Source: Cylindrotheca closterium (Eukaryota > Bacillariophyta > Bacillariophyceae > Bacillariales > Bacillariaceae). Taken from it: a stretch of 64,000 bases of DNA. Below the pieces are notes generated by a model, which saw only the letters and a program-made list of their open reading frames with translations, made no database searches and had not been told where the DNA came from. Shown here piece by piece: positions 55,351-64,000 of this stretch. Each line of letters opens with the position of its first letter. The stretch's first letter is position 1. The stretch lies in NCBI GenBank assembly GCA_933822405.4, contig CAKOGP040001881.1, positions 1 through 64,000 of the forward strand, read 5' to 3'. The position numbers were made by a program, and so were the translations under genes.

Positions 55351-56419
55351 TGTCAAGTATTTCTTTAATGATTTGTGGGTGCAGGGAATTTTTATTATGT
55401 TGATGACATACGTCAGGATCCGCACTACTACGCTCGTTTTCTCGCCGCTCTGTAGTTCTAGATCCGAACGTACTTGCACACGTGGTCGACTAAAACGTAC
55501 AAACGACTTACTGTACATTCGTACGTACGATGCCAAGTTTTGGGATGTTATTTTTCAAGAAACCGCTTGGAAAATGACACAACCTGTCGCGAAAAGTAGG
55601 CTCATGTTGAAAACAATGATCAAACTTTAATTCCTTTTCTTCTTTTGCAGTTGATTGTTTTAAAAGAATGGCATTTCAGCAAAACAGTAATACCAATCTT
55701 GCAAAGTTCCATTGTGGTACTTGGAAATTCTTAGAGATTTTAAAAATTCAAATCGAAGTGGTCGGATGATTTTGTCTCGTGTGTTTTGTATTTGCGTGCA
55801 GTGGTTATACAAGGGGTGCAGTACATGTACGGTAGTACGTACTGGCACCTGGCACCGGCTGAATGCTGAATATCGTGGGACTGAGGAGCTACTGTAAGAT
55901 TGTTTTTTAATCAGAACTACCTGGCACCGGGTACCGGGTACGTGTTAGAGTACTCTTCCGGTACCTGTACCACTTGGTAGTACTTGGTACGTGTACCGCA
56001 CTTCTACCTACAGTGACTTTTATTCATTCAAACACAACTACCTGGTAACCTCAAATCTTTGAATTTGGCTGTTTGTATCATGCATGATTTGCACCTGGTA
56101 CCCCGTTACTCCTCGTACCGGCGGTACAAGTATTGGGACTGAGCGAGAAGCTGGTAGGGGTCAATCAGAACTACGAGTACCGGTAGGTACCGTACCGGTA
56201 CACGTATACCGGTACGGATGCAAGATGCTCAAATACGGACGCCGTCCAGGCGATACAAAATACGGTAACGGTACACGTGTACCCCCTGGTACCAGTAGTG
56301 AATAAAAATGCACCTGCGCTGCACCACCTGCACTATGAACCATTCTTGCTTCCATCGTCCTCCGTCAGTCCTGAGTCCGTATCCACAGTAAACCTTCACT
56401 TTCACAAACCTGCTCCATC
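55351..56419. other. 1.07-kb spacer with dense GTAC/GGTACC motifs
   Basis: No gene is seen. The segment 55820-56293 is packed with GTAC tetramers, often as GGTACC, CCGGTAC or GTACCGGTAC. ACGTCA (55410-55415) belongs to the aldolase promoter. The right end should hold the promoter of the Arc1p/AIMP1-like gene. Confidence 0.6.
55820..56293. repeat. GTAC-rich degenerate repeat cluster
   Basis: By hand I count about 23 GTAC tetramers in 474 bp, where about two are expected by chance. They often lie in palindromic contexts such as GTACCGTACCGGTAC and CTGGTACCAG. Spacing is irregular, so it is not a simple tandem repeat. Similar short clusters occur at 40193-40213 and near 37110 and 20560. Confidence 0.65.
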
Positions 56420-57706
56420 ATGAAGGTAGCATCTTCAGCCGCCCTAGCAACTCTCACCGTTTCGGTGCAGGAAATCAATGCCGATCCATTGCTCCAACTG
56501 ATCGTAAAAGTAGCATCTCCATTGCAACTGACTGTCAACAAGTCAAAAAAGGCGACTCTTTCTTTGGAGTTGGTCTCCGGTACCAAACTTGCGCAGCGCA
56601 ATGCCATCGTGCGCTGCTTGTGTGGGATGGGGCTTCACAATGCTCTTGATGGATCTCCTAGTGCTCTTTTGGGAGGACATTCTGCGGTCGTCCACTCTTC
56701 GCCATCGCACAGCATAGCTATTGCATCCATCACCAGCTGGATGAGCGTTGCCGATCATTCCAAAACTGAATCTTCCCTCGATTCTCTCTTAAAGCAGGTC
56801 GATGCCCATTTGGAAACTAGGGCATTCCTCATACCAAGTGCGTCGATGACCGTGGCTGATATTGATATGGCGGCTTTGTTCTTGAAAAAGTGCACTGCTG
56901 ATGAACTCAGTTCCTACGCGAATGTCCAACGCTGGTTGAGGGTTGTCTCTGCTGGCTTGTCGAAGCACGACATTAAGTTGCCTGACAAGTTGGCTACAGT
57001 CCCAGCTCTGAGTCCCCCAATTTTCTTCTACGGAACAGAAGAGGTTGAAATGCCAAAGAAGTCTAGAGCTCCGCAAGGCAATGCGAACAAAGGAAACCAA
57101 GCAAATACTGGAAATCAAGGACAAAGGCAAGCCAAAAAGCAACAACAAAAGCAGCCTCAGCAGAACCAAAAGAAGCAGCAGCAGCAACAACAACAAGCTT
57201 CGACGTTTGATGTTAGTGCATTGGATATTCGTGTTGGCAAGATCCTAAAGGTGTGGCCTCATCCAGATGCAGAAAAGCTGTTCTGTGAAGAGATTGACGT
57301 AGGCGAGGAAAAGCCCCGTCAGATTGCATCTGGACTGCGTCCTTTCTACAAGGACGAAGAGCTACTTAATCGCCGAGTGGTTGTTTTATGCAACTTGAAG
57401 AGCAGGAAGCTTGTTGGTTTCCCATCACATGGAATGGTGCTATGCGCGTCAAATGCTGACCACACAAATGTTGAGACCATGGAACCTCCAGCCAATGCAA
57501 AGATTGGAGAGCGTTTAGAATTTGAGGGCATCAGTGGTGATCCTGAACCAGAGAATAAAGTTGCAAAGAAAAAGATCTTCGAATCTGTTGCTCCTGACCT
57601 CAAGACGAACTCTGAAGGAGTTTGTGAATGGAAGGGCGCAATGAGTAAGACCTCGGATGGTCCCATCAAGGCCAGCAAGGGAATGCCACATGCTCAAGTT
57701 GCTTGA
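56420..57706 (+). CDS. Arc1p/AIMP1-like tRNA-binding cofactor
   Basis: 428 residues in a single exon. Residues 1-200 resemble the GST-C-like helical domain used by Arc1p, AIMPs and aminoacyl-tRNA synthetase extensions to assemble complexes (MTVADIDMAALFLKKC, YANVQRWLRVV). A Gln/Lys/Asn-rich linker (about 205-262), suited to RNA contact, follows. The C-terminal 160 residues are an EMAPII/Trbp111-type OB-fold: LDIRVGKILKVWPHPDAEKL, FCEEIDVGEEKPRQIASGLR, VVVLCNLKSRKLVGFPSHGM and VLCASN. The family delivers tRNA to synthetases, usually Met- and Glu-RS in yeast. No synthetase catalytic motif (HIGH or KMSKS) is present, so it is a cofactor rather than a MetRS fragment. Confidence 0.92.
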   Translation: MKVASSAALATLTVSVQEINADPLLQLIVKVASPLQLTVNKSKKATLSLELVSGTKLAQRNAIVRCLCGMGLHNALDGSPSALLGGHSAVVHSSPSHSIAIASITSWMSVADHSKTESSLDSLLKQVDAHLETRAFLIPSASMTVADIDMAALFLKKCTADELSSYANVQRWLRVVSAGLSKHDIKLPDKLATVPALSPPIFFYGTEEVEMPKKSRAPQGNANKGNQANTGNQGQRQAKKQQQKQPQQNQKKQQQQQQQASTFDVSALDIRVGKILKVWPHPDAEKLFCEEIDVGEEKPRQIASGLRPFYKDEELLNRRVVVLCNLKSRKLVGFPSHGMVLCASNADHTNVETMEPPANAKIGERLEFEGISGDPEPENKVAKKKIFESVAPDLKTNSEGVCEWKGAMSKTSDGPIKASKGMPHAQVA

Positions 57707-58603
57707 GTGTGATTAGATTTAGAATCAGTCAATAACCTAAATATCATTTATGCAAGGAGATTGCCGTCTTACTTCGGCAGAGTTGGATGTATCGATTTTT
57801 CGACAGCGACAACGTTACAGCCGTCTCGTCGATGCATGTTCCTTGTCAGATGAGAGAAGTAAGTCGCCACAATCAAAATCGTTTTCAGTTGATGCGACTC
57901 CACACACGAGTGTTCTTGCTTGTTAGTGATGGCTTCGGGTGTTGTGTAGTATTCATTATGATGCAATCGTTGGCTGTTGATGAATGATCGATGTAAACGC
58001 GGTTAAGCCTGAGATTTAAAAAAATTATTTCCTCTGCTGGGTGTGATTTTGAAACTGCTGATTTATTGATTTCGTTGTTTTGGGGCACGGGTTTTTGTAC
58101 AGCAAGGCAGTGTAATTCGTTTTCGACAACTATCAAATCTTGGTTACCCTGGGATACCACAAGTATTCAACGTTTTCCATCTGGCAGAATCCCTTTGATG
58201 GTTTGCCAAGGTCCAATGATGGCAACGTGTTTCACTGGATTCACTCTTCCTTCAGCACTTTCGGTGACGTTTTAGTATTTTGATACTTGCTGCTTCATAG
58301 AAACATTCAACTAACAGTTTCAAATGGTAATGTTGTTGGAACAATCAAAGCAAAAGTGGTTTCTGATTTTTGTCAATCTCGGGCCTAGAAAAGGCTTTCA
58401 AAAGATAATTATGATAAAACTAAATTAGTCTATAAAGTCAGATTGCGTTTCGCAAGAAGAACAGTTCTTGTTCTTCACGACGTCATTCTTCTTAAATCTT
58501 TGACCGAACCCTAGTTGTTCTGTGCGAAGAATGTGGTTTCTTTGCTACCAGGAGAGACTCGTCAGAAAACGCAGAACCACAAAACTAAACAGCTTCACAC
58601 ACA
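57707..58603. other. Spacer upstream of the ankyrin gene
   Basis: 897 bp without a supported gene. The short frames on both strands lack domains and consensus codon use. ACGTCA (58480-58485) lies about 119 nt upstream of the next start codon. I looked for tRNA and spliceosomal snRNA signatures by eye and saw none. Confidence 0.5.
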
Positions 58604-60504
58604 ATGCGCTTTGAATCCTTTGGAACAGTGGATAGCCTTGAACCGATAAACGAAACAAGCACAATGGCAGAAAGCAACGCTTGGAAAGAGGGATTATCAA
58701 TGACAGCAGGCCTTGCAGCAAGGAACCAAATTAATCCCTCTGGTTTATCGAATTCGCAGCTCTCCCAGCATACGCAGTCTTCATCAATACAAAAGCCAAA
58801 CAACCTTCAGGTCAATATCATCATAAACAACCGCACAAACAGTAATGGAGCTTGCTATAACCCAAACAACCTTGGTGTAGACGCAGATAACAACATTGCG
58901 GTGTCACAATCATCCAACCGACTTTCTTCTCCTTTCGATCTGAGTTTCGATGATCCACTGGGGGGGTTTCCCAACAAGACATCTCATGACTTGCAGAATC
59001 AGCAAAGTGATCAGGTTCCATCACAGCCACAGCATGTCTCGTCCCTGTCAAATATGCTCACATCTTGGCAAGCGGCGGACCAGTACCCTTCATTCGGTGG
59101 TGGTAGCGACTCTAGTACATTGCTTACAATGGGAAATAACAAAGAATCAACCAGCAACACGAGTCAGGGAAGAGCAAACAAGATCATTTCAAACCGATTC
59201 TTGCTGGGTTGCAAAGTTCAACCTTTCACACGGAATGATGATGAAATCGAGGATGATGATCTGTTCAAGGTATTTGATGATGATCTCGGATCCCATACAA
59301 CTAAAAAGCTACAAATGGTAAGGAAACATGCAAGATTGGTACGCACGCCTCTTCGACAGAGTTACTAACAACTTGATGTTCATCATCTTAGCCAAAAACA
59401 CAACCCATCAGAGAGAGAGTATTAGTGCCCGACTACCCAGCGGTATCCAGTGTTTCTGACATTCACCAACAAGCCGGAGCTCTACAACGGCAAAACGAAA
59501 CGATTCAAAACATCATGATCTCAAACATGGAACAGGGTGGGAGTGATCCATCGGTTCGTGATTTTGCAACATTGCGACAACAAGAACACCAAGAGGAAGC
59601 CCGAATGCAAAAGCTTTGCCGGGTTGACAAGCCTTCCGACGAGTCATCCCGGCTAGTGTCGCAAAACGATGAAACTGAAGATTCCTTTGATACCCAGTTC
59701 TACGTTCCATCCACAATGATGCCCCCCACGGTCCTCGCATCAACGCTGCCTTCGTCTTTTAACAAAAGAAAGTCAGGGAACGAAAGCTCCGAGCGGAAGA
59801 GACCTAGAGTATGCTCCAATGGAGCCTCGCCTCAGCAGAAACTTGAAGAGCTCTTGCAGAAAGCAGGGATCGTGGGGTTTCGACGAGTCAAGGCAGATGA
59901 AGCAGAATACGAGGTCGTCCCATCTGCACTGCAACTAGCATCTTTCGGTACCCGTGTCGTGAAGGCTGTTCACACATCAGACGAGAAGGCATTGTCTGAG
60001 TTGATGAAGTGCGGCTTGAGCCCGAACCCGTGCAATCAATTCCGAGACTCAATTTTGGACCTGGTCTGCAAACGAGGGAATTTTGTCATATTTGATTGCC
60101 TCATACAGCATGGAACTGATTTGCAAACGATGGATGGATTTGGCCGCACGCCCTTGCATCACTGCTGCTGGGCGTCATCGTTTTGTCGTCCAATCGTGGA
60201 TGCAATTTTGGAAAGGGACCCCATGCAACTGATGATTGAAGATAAGCGCGGACAGACACCACTAGAGTATGTTCGTGCAGACTTGGCAAGCGATTGGATA
60301 CACTATTTGGAATCCAGTCTTCACAAGTATTGGGGTAACACAATACCAACACTATCGAGTCCAAAGGCGAAGAGGCCGTCTGGCACTTTACCGGATCCTC
60401 CTAATGCAATGCCTGTGAATCTAGCTGCGATGGTTTCCTCCGGCAAGCTCCTTCCAGCGCAAGTGATCCCTATGATTAAGTCTCGAAAATTGAAGTCTCA
60501 TTGA
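58604..60504 (+). CDS. Ankyrin-repeat protein with NLS-like basic cluster
   Basis: Exons are 58604-59317 and 59392-60504 (608 residues). The N-terminal 420 residues are Asn/Ser/Gln-rich and probably disordered, with an acidic patch (RNDDEIEDDDLFKVFDDDL) and a basic NLS-like cluster (KRKSGNESSERKRPR, about residue 370). Residues about 425-535 are a short ankyrin block: VVKAVHTSDEKALSELMKCG, NPCNQFRDSILDLVCKRG, DGFGRTPLHHCCWAS and DKRGQTPLEYVR. This block, with its Asn-Gln-Phe-(Gly/Arg)-(Glu/Asp)-Ser pattern, resembles a large diatom ankyrin family of unknown function. Nuclear location and a regulatory role are inference. The C-terminus (AAMVSSGKLLPAQVIPMIKSRK) is amphipathic. Confidence 0.8.
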
Positions 60505-60606
60505 GATTCTTCAGCACCGATTGGGATTTCAAGCTGTCCACCCTACTATTGAATACAAGATAGAAGATATACTTTGACATGTGAACTTTTGTAACGCTCT
60601 TGTACT

Positions 60607-61731
60607 TTAGACATTTGAAGAGTCTGTAGATAAACTTCCGTTTTTGTGCATTTCTTCGGCAATCAAGACGGCATTCAAGGCTGCACCTCTAAGAAGTTGA
60701 TCTCCAGAAACAAAAAACTCCAAGCCATTGTCCCCAAAGGCAATCGACTTGCGGATGCGCCCAACTTCTACGTCATATTTCCCTGTTGCAGTCAATGGCA
60801 TGGGATAAAGCGACTTTTCAGGCTCGTCGACAACTTCGACACCATCGGCTTTTTCTAGAATGGATCTGGCTTCTTTGACATTGACTGCTTTTTCGGTCTC
60901 CATTACGATGCTTTCGGAATGGGCACGAAGGGTTGGGATTCTTACTGCAGTGCAACTTATAGGTATTTCGTCAGAGAGACCGCAGATTTTCCGGCACTCC
61001 CATGTAACTTTCATCTCTTCCTTAGTGTATCCATTTTCTTGAAACTTCAAAATTCAATTGCGGTTAACAGTGATCATCTAGGAAAACAGCAGTTGATAAA
61101 CGGATTGCAGACCTACCTTGTCTATATGAGGAATGACGTTGAATGGCAATGGGTGTGCAAAAACTTCGTGCTCCAACTTCTGCCCACCTCCCCCCTCAAG
61201 ATATTTCTTGGTGCCTTCCAACAACTCATCCATTCCAGGCTGTCCCGCGCCACTGGCTGCTTGATACGTGCTCATGATGATGCGCTTGACCCCATAATGC
61301 TGCAAGAGTGGGTATATTGCCATCAAACCAATGGCAGTTGTACAATTTGGGTTTGCAATAAGCTTTCCCTTCTTAGTTTCTTCACCGTTTATCTCGGGGA
61401 CAACGAGAGGAATTTCTGGCTGGTATCGAAAGGCGGATGAGTTGTCAATCACAATAGCACCATCTTCCCCTGAGCAAATTTTTTCTGCATTCTCCTTTGA
61501 GAAATCACCAGAGACAGCCAAGAACACTACATCGCATGCCCTGGCAGCTTCAATAGAGAAGATTTCGAACTCGATTTCTCCGAACTTGGTTTGAATTTTT
61601 CTTCCCGCGCTACGCGAGGACCCGAAGATTCTAAGTCGACTGACCGGCAGGATACCACGATTTTCCAAACAGGGGATTATTTCCTTGCCAACGGCACCGG
61701 AACCGCCTACAATTGCCACTGTATAACCCAT
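60607..61731 (-). CDS. ASD: Aspartate-semialdehyde dehydrogenase
   Basis: Reduces aspartyl phosphate to aspartate semialdehyde with NADPH in the Lys/Thr/Met pathway. Exons (transcript order) are 61731-61117 and 61044-60607, joined [15 protein letters not shown]; 350 residues, normal length. Motifs are the nucleotide loop [30 protein letters not shown], the catalytic Cys130 in [26 protein letters not shown], and the active-site His in RAHSESI. The start is the only ATG before VAIVGG, and no signal or transit peptide precedes it, although this pathway is normally plastidial. Either the protein is cytosolic or an upstream targeting exon was not recognised. An upstream ATG at about 61860 runs into a stop after five codons. 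Confidence 0.94.
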
Positions 61732-61997
61732 TGTGCTCTGTTTTTTTTTGGAGAGTTTGAGATTGAGCTGCGATGGTGGTGTGATTTTGCACAGAAGAAT
61801 TGGGTACTTACTTAGTCGTGATCACTCGCAACACAGTACTACAGTAGTCGTTTCTTCATGAGACGACTTCAACACTCAACTTTGACTAGCTACTCCACCA
61901 ACAGAGCATCATTCAAACTATAAATCAATCAAAAACACGCAAAAAACACAAGAAGACAAAAACCAAAATTGAATTGCACGTCATCGTTTATACAGCA

Positions 61998-62838
61998 ATG
62001 AGTGAACAGAGTGGTTCGTTACTTCGCCAGACATTAATGAATGTTGATGAATGTTTTGTTTACAGGGTACCACCGATGGCAACAAGTGGTGGACACCGAG
62101 CTGAGAACTGGGACCTTTCCACCCCACTAGAAACTTGTGGTCTCCAAGTGGAGCGGCGCGACAATGATCTTTTTCTACTTTTTACAACCGAGAGCCATAC
62201 GAAGCTTTTCGCATTGGCGAAATGTCAAAGTAATCCTGCGCGTAGTGTGGAGCCTGTTATGGATAGGTACGTTTGGGGTGCGATCTGCAAACAAAGGAAA
62301 GTTCCGGTTTCTTACCTTCAACACGCCAACAAATAGTTCCAGATATTTTGTAACCCACATTCAAAACAACCAAGGGAAGTCAGCATTGATTGGATTTGGA
62401 TTTCGCGAGCGCGATGTGGCAATCGACTTGCTAGGAAACTTGCAGCAGTTTCAAAAGTCAATCGAACGAGAGCTACAAGCGAAGAGCATGAAAGTGAAGG
62501 AGATCCCAAAGCTGGGAGAAGGAGAGAAGATTCACGTCAATCTAGGAACAAGCAAACGAAAATCTGCAAACGCTAGTAGTAAGAAAAAGAATTCAGGTGG
62601 CCCATTCTTGTTGAAGAAACCACCAAAATTTGCTTCAGCTGAAGAAGATATGATTTCTAATGTATCTGATATGGATCTGGCTGCAAAAAAAGGCAGCTTT
62701 GCGGGCCCGGAACCAGAGAGTATAGCGGCTCAAACCACTCCTTTGTCTATTAGTGGTGGAGCGGATGATGAATTTGATGAACTTGGAGATGATTGGAATG
62801 ATTTTCAAGAGGCAACTCAGAGTGGTTCACCGTCATAG
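61998..62838 (+). CDS. NECAP-like adaptin-ear-binding endocytic protein
   Basis: NECAPs bind AP-2 and regulate clathrin coat turnover. Exons are 61998-62266 and 62337-62838, joined VMD-SSRYFVTHIQ; 256 residues. The PH-like (PHear) domain occupies about residues 12-165: LMNVDECFVYRVPP, HRAENWDL, GLQVERRDNDLFLLF, RYFVTHIQNNQGKSALIGFGFRERDVAIDLLGNLQQF. The tail is Lys-rich, then acidic, ending with DELGDDWNDFQEA, an acidic Trp/Phe motif resembling adaptin-ear ligands. ACGTCA lies 15 nt upstream of the ATG (61978-61983). The start is the first ATG and gives the conserved N-terminus. It diverges from the aspartate-semialdehyde dehydrogenase gene. Confidence 0.88.
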
Positions 62839-63279
62839 CAAAGGGCCCATCTCAAGTGTCTGGACGAATTCTATCGTTTCTATTTCTTGAAGATGGACGA
62901 TAAAAGATGCAAATACTGTACTGTCGATGCAATGAATGCTGCCCCCCTCACTCCGTACCTCCGACTCGCGGAACGTTGTCAGAACTCGTTTTCTAGAAGC
63001 AGCAACTGGAGATACCACCACGTACAGTACCAACCACTCTTTATCCACCTTCGAAATTGAGGACTCATAATACTGCAGTACAGACAATTTATTTCGCTCC
63101 TATGATACTGTACCGGTAGTTGCTTCAACCATCCTCGCCATCCCAATTTTCGGAGTGAAGTCTTCTTCCGGGTTCTTTTTCATTTGAGGTCCCAAATATC
63201 TTTTGGGGGCATTTCATTTTTGGCACGCAGTGTGTGTGTTGTGGCATAAACCAAAATTGAAACAAAGAACCAACCAACG
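62839..63279. other. Spacer upstream of the SDR gene
   Basis: 441 bp without a gene. It contains TACTGTACTGTCG near 62917, a TACTGCAGTACAG palindrome-like run near 63071 and TACTGTACCGGTAG near 63108, the same motif family as other spacers. Confidence 0.5.
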
Positions 63280-64000
63280 ATGGCAGCACGCACAGGAAAA
63301 GCTCTGTTTGATTTGGAGCGTAAGGTGGCACTTGTAACAGGAGCTAGTTCTGGTTTAGGGTATGACTTCGCTGCTTTGGTGTTTCTTTCATCTCTCCGTC
63401 GCTTTCTTTCTCCTATTCTTCTACTTACTAATTCGTTCATCATAAAACAGACGAGCCATGGCAACTGCACTTGCGACAGTTGGATGCGAAGTCATTCTAG
63501 CTGCTAGACGTGTTGATATGCTCGAGGAAGCGGCGTCAGAAATCAGTCAACTCTCTAAAAATGATAATGTGTCGCACGTTCAAGCTGATTTGATGACGGA
63601 CGAGGGCGTGAGCGCGCTGGCTGATTACTGTCTCTCATTGGATCATTCTCCAGATATTCTTATTAATGCCGCGGGAGTCAATCTAAGACAGCCGGAAGAA
63701 GCTATCACTCCTGAGTCCTGGGACACGACATTGCACTTAAACCTCAAGGTTCCATATTTCTTGGCGCGGCAATTGGCTCCGAACATGAAGGAGAGAAACT
63801 GGGGCAAGATTGTTAACATTGCTAGTCTGCAATCTGAACGTGCAATGCCAAATAGCATCCCCTATGGTGCCTCCAAAGGTGAGTACTCGCTAATGAATTG
63901 ATTCTTTCTCTGATAAGAGTGTTCATATTGAAGTTATCCTCTTTCAGGTGGAGTGAGCCAGTTGACAAGAGCCATGGCCGAAGAATGGAGCAAAGACGGC
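63280..64000 (+). CDS. Short-chain dehydrogenase/reductase (partial, runs off window)
   Basis: An NAD(P)-dependent oxidoreductase of the classical SDR family. The part present is exons 63280-63359, 63451-63878 and 63948 to beyond 64000. Joints restore TGASSGLGRAMATALATVG and YGASKGGVSQLTRAMAEEW. Motifs are the dinucleotide site TGASSGLG, NAAGVN, the catalytic Ser in NIASLQSE, and Tyr/Lys in YGASK. The pattern resembles 2-deoxy-D-gluconate or gluconate dehydrogenases and 3-oxoacyl-ACP reductases; the substrate cannot be decided. No targeting peptide is evident (MAARTGKALFDLERKVALV). The C-terminus is missing from the window. Confidence 0.88.

Noticed and set aside
57707..58603. Small frames and a possible ncRNA in the spacer before the ankyrin gene
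   Set aside because: No conserved RNA signature or domain could be recognised; nothing supportable.

Overview
This is eukaryotic nuclear DNA, and it looks like a diatom (stramenopile). Four things point there. Genes are intron-poor, with GT-AG introns mostly 67-120 nt long. Several N-termini are bipartite plastid-targeting presequences, a signal peptide followed by an ASAFAP-type motif (AFAP in DXS, dihydrolipoyl dehydrogenase and the second aldolase; AFSP or AFS in ribosomal protein S15 and GGPP synthase). Enolase carries a mitochondrial-like presequence. The gene content (fused PHYLLO vitamin K enzyme, plastid class II aldolases, plastid MEP pathway) also fits. I cannot name the species. 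I resolved 24 protein genes, most with exon boundaries worked out by hand, and saw no tRNA, rRNA, CRISPR array or transposon.

Layout. 1-13 kb: DXS (+), an XAP5/FAM50 nuclear protein (-), a 1800-residue IQ-motif protein (-) and plastid dihydrolipoyl dehydrogenase (+). 13-28 kb, all on the minus strand: RNA polymerase II largest subunit with its heptad CTD, a class II fructose-bisphosphate aldolase, and a giant SCD1-like DENN/WD40 protein. 28-40 kb: a secretory thioredoxin-thioredoxin reductase fusion (+), a soluble guanylate-cyclase-like enzyme (-), an SMAP/AGD5-like ArfGAP (+), a DUF1279/FAM210 membrane protein (-), plastid ribosomal protein uS15 (+) and GGPP synthase (-). 40-50 kb: a 2360-residue PHYLLO fusion (-), then convergent 20S proteasome genes beta4 (+) and alpha7-type (-). 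50-55.4 kb is a glycolytic block: pyruvate kinase (-) and enolase (+) diverge from a 266-bp spacer, and enolase converges on a second, plastid class II aldolase (-). 55-64 kb: a 1-kb GTAC-rich spacer, an Arc1p/AIMP1-like tRNA-binding cofactor (+), an ankyrin protein (+), aspartate-semialdehyde dehydrogenase (-), a NECAP-like endocytic adaptor (+) and the start of a short-chain dehydrogenase (+) cut by the window end.

Function. There is no operon, but plastid metabolism dominates: isoprenoid precursors (DXS, GGPP synthase), phylloquinone (PHYLLO), the 2-oxoacid dehydrogenase/glycine cleavage E3 subunit, carbon metabolism (two aldolases) and plastid translation (uS15). DXS and GGPP synthase feed the prenyl side chain and PHYLLO the naphthoquinone ring, so the window holds steps from both arms of vitamin K1 synthesis.

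Most worth a second look: the N-terminal-Trx/C-terminal-NTR fusion with a secretory leader and a Gly in place of the active-site Trp; PHYLLO with MenH before MenC and an extra C-terminal SRPBCC-like domain; the near-uniform Ala7 CTD; two stop-free, multiple-of-three introns; introns placed at targeting-peptide boundaries; and a dense GTAC/GGTACC cluster.
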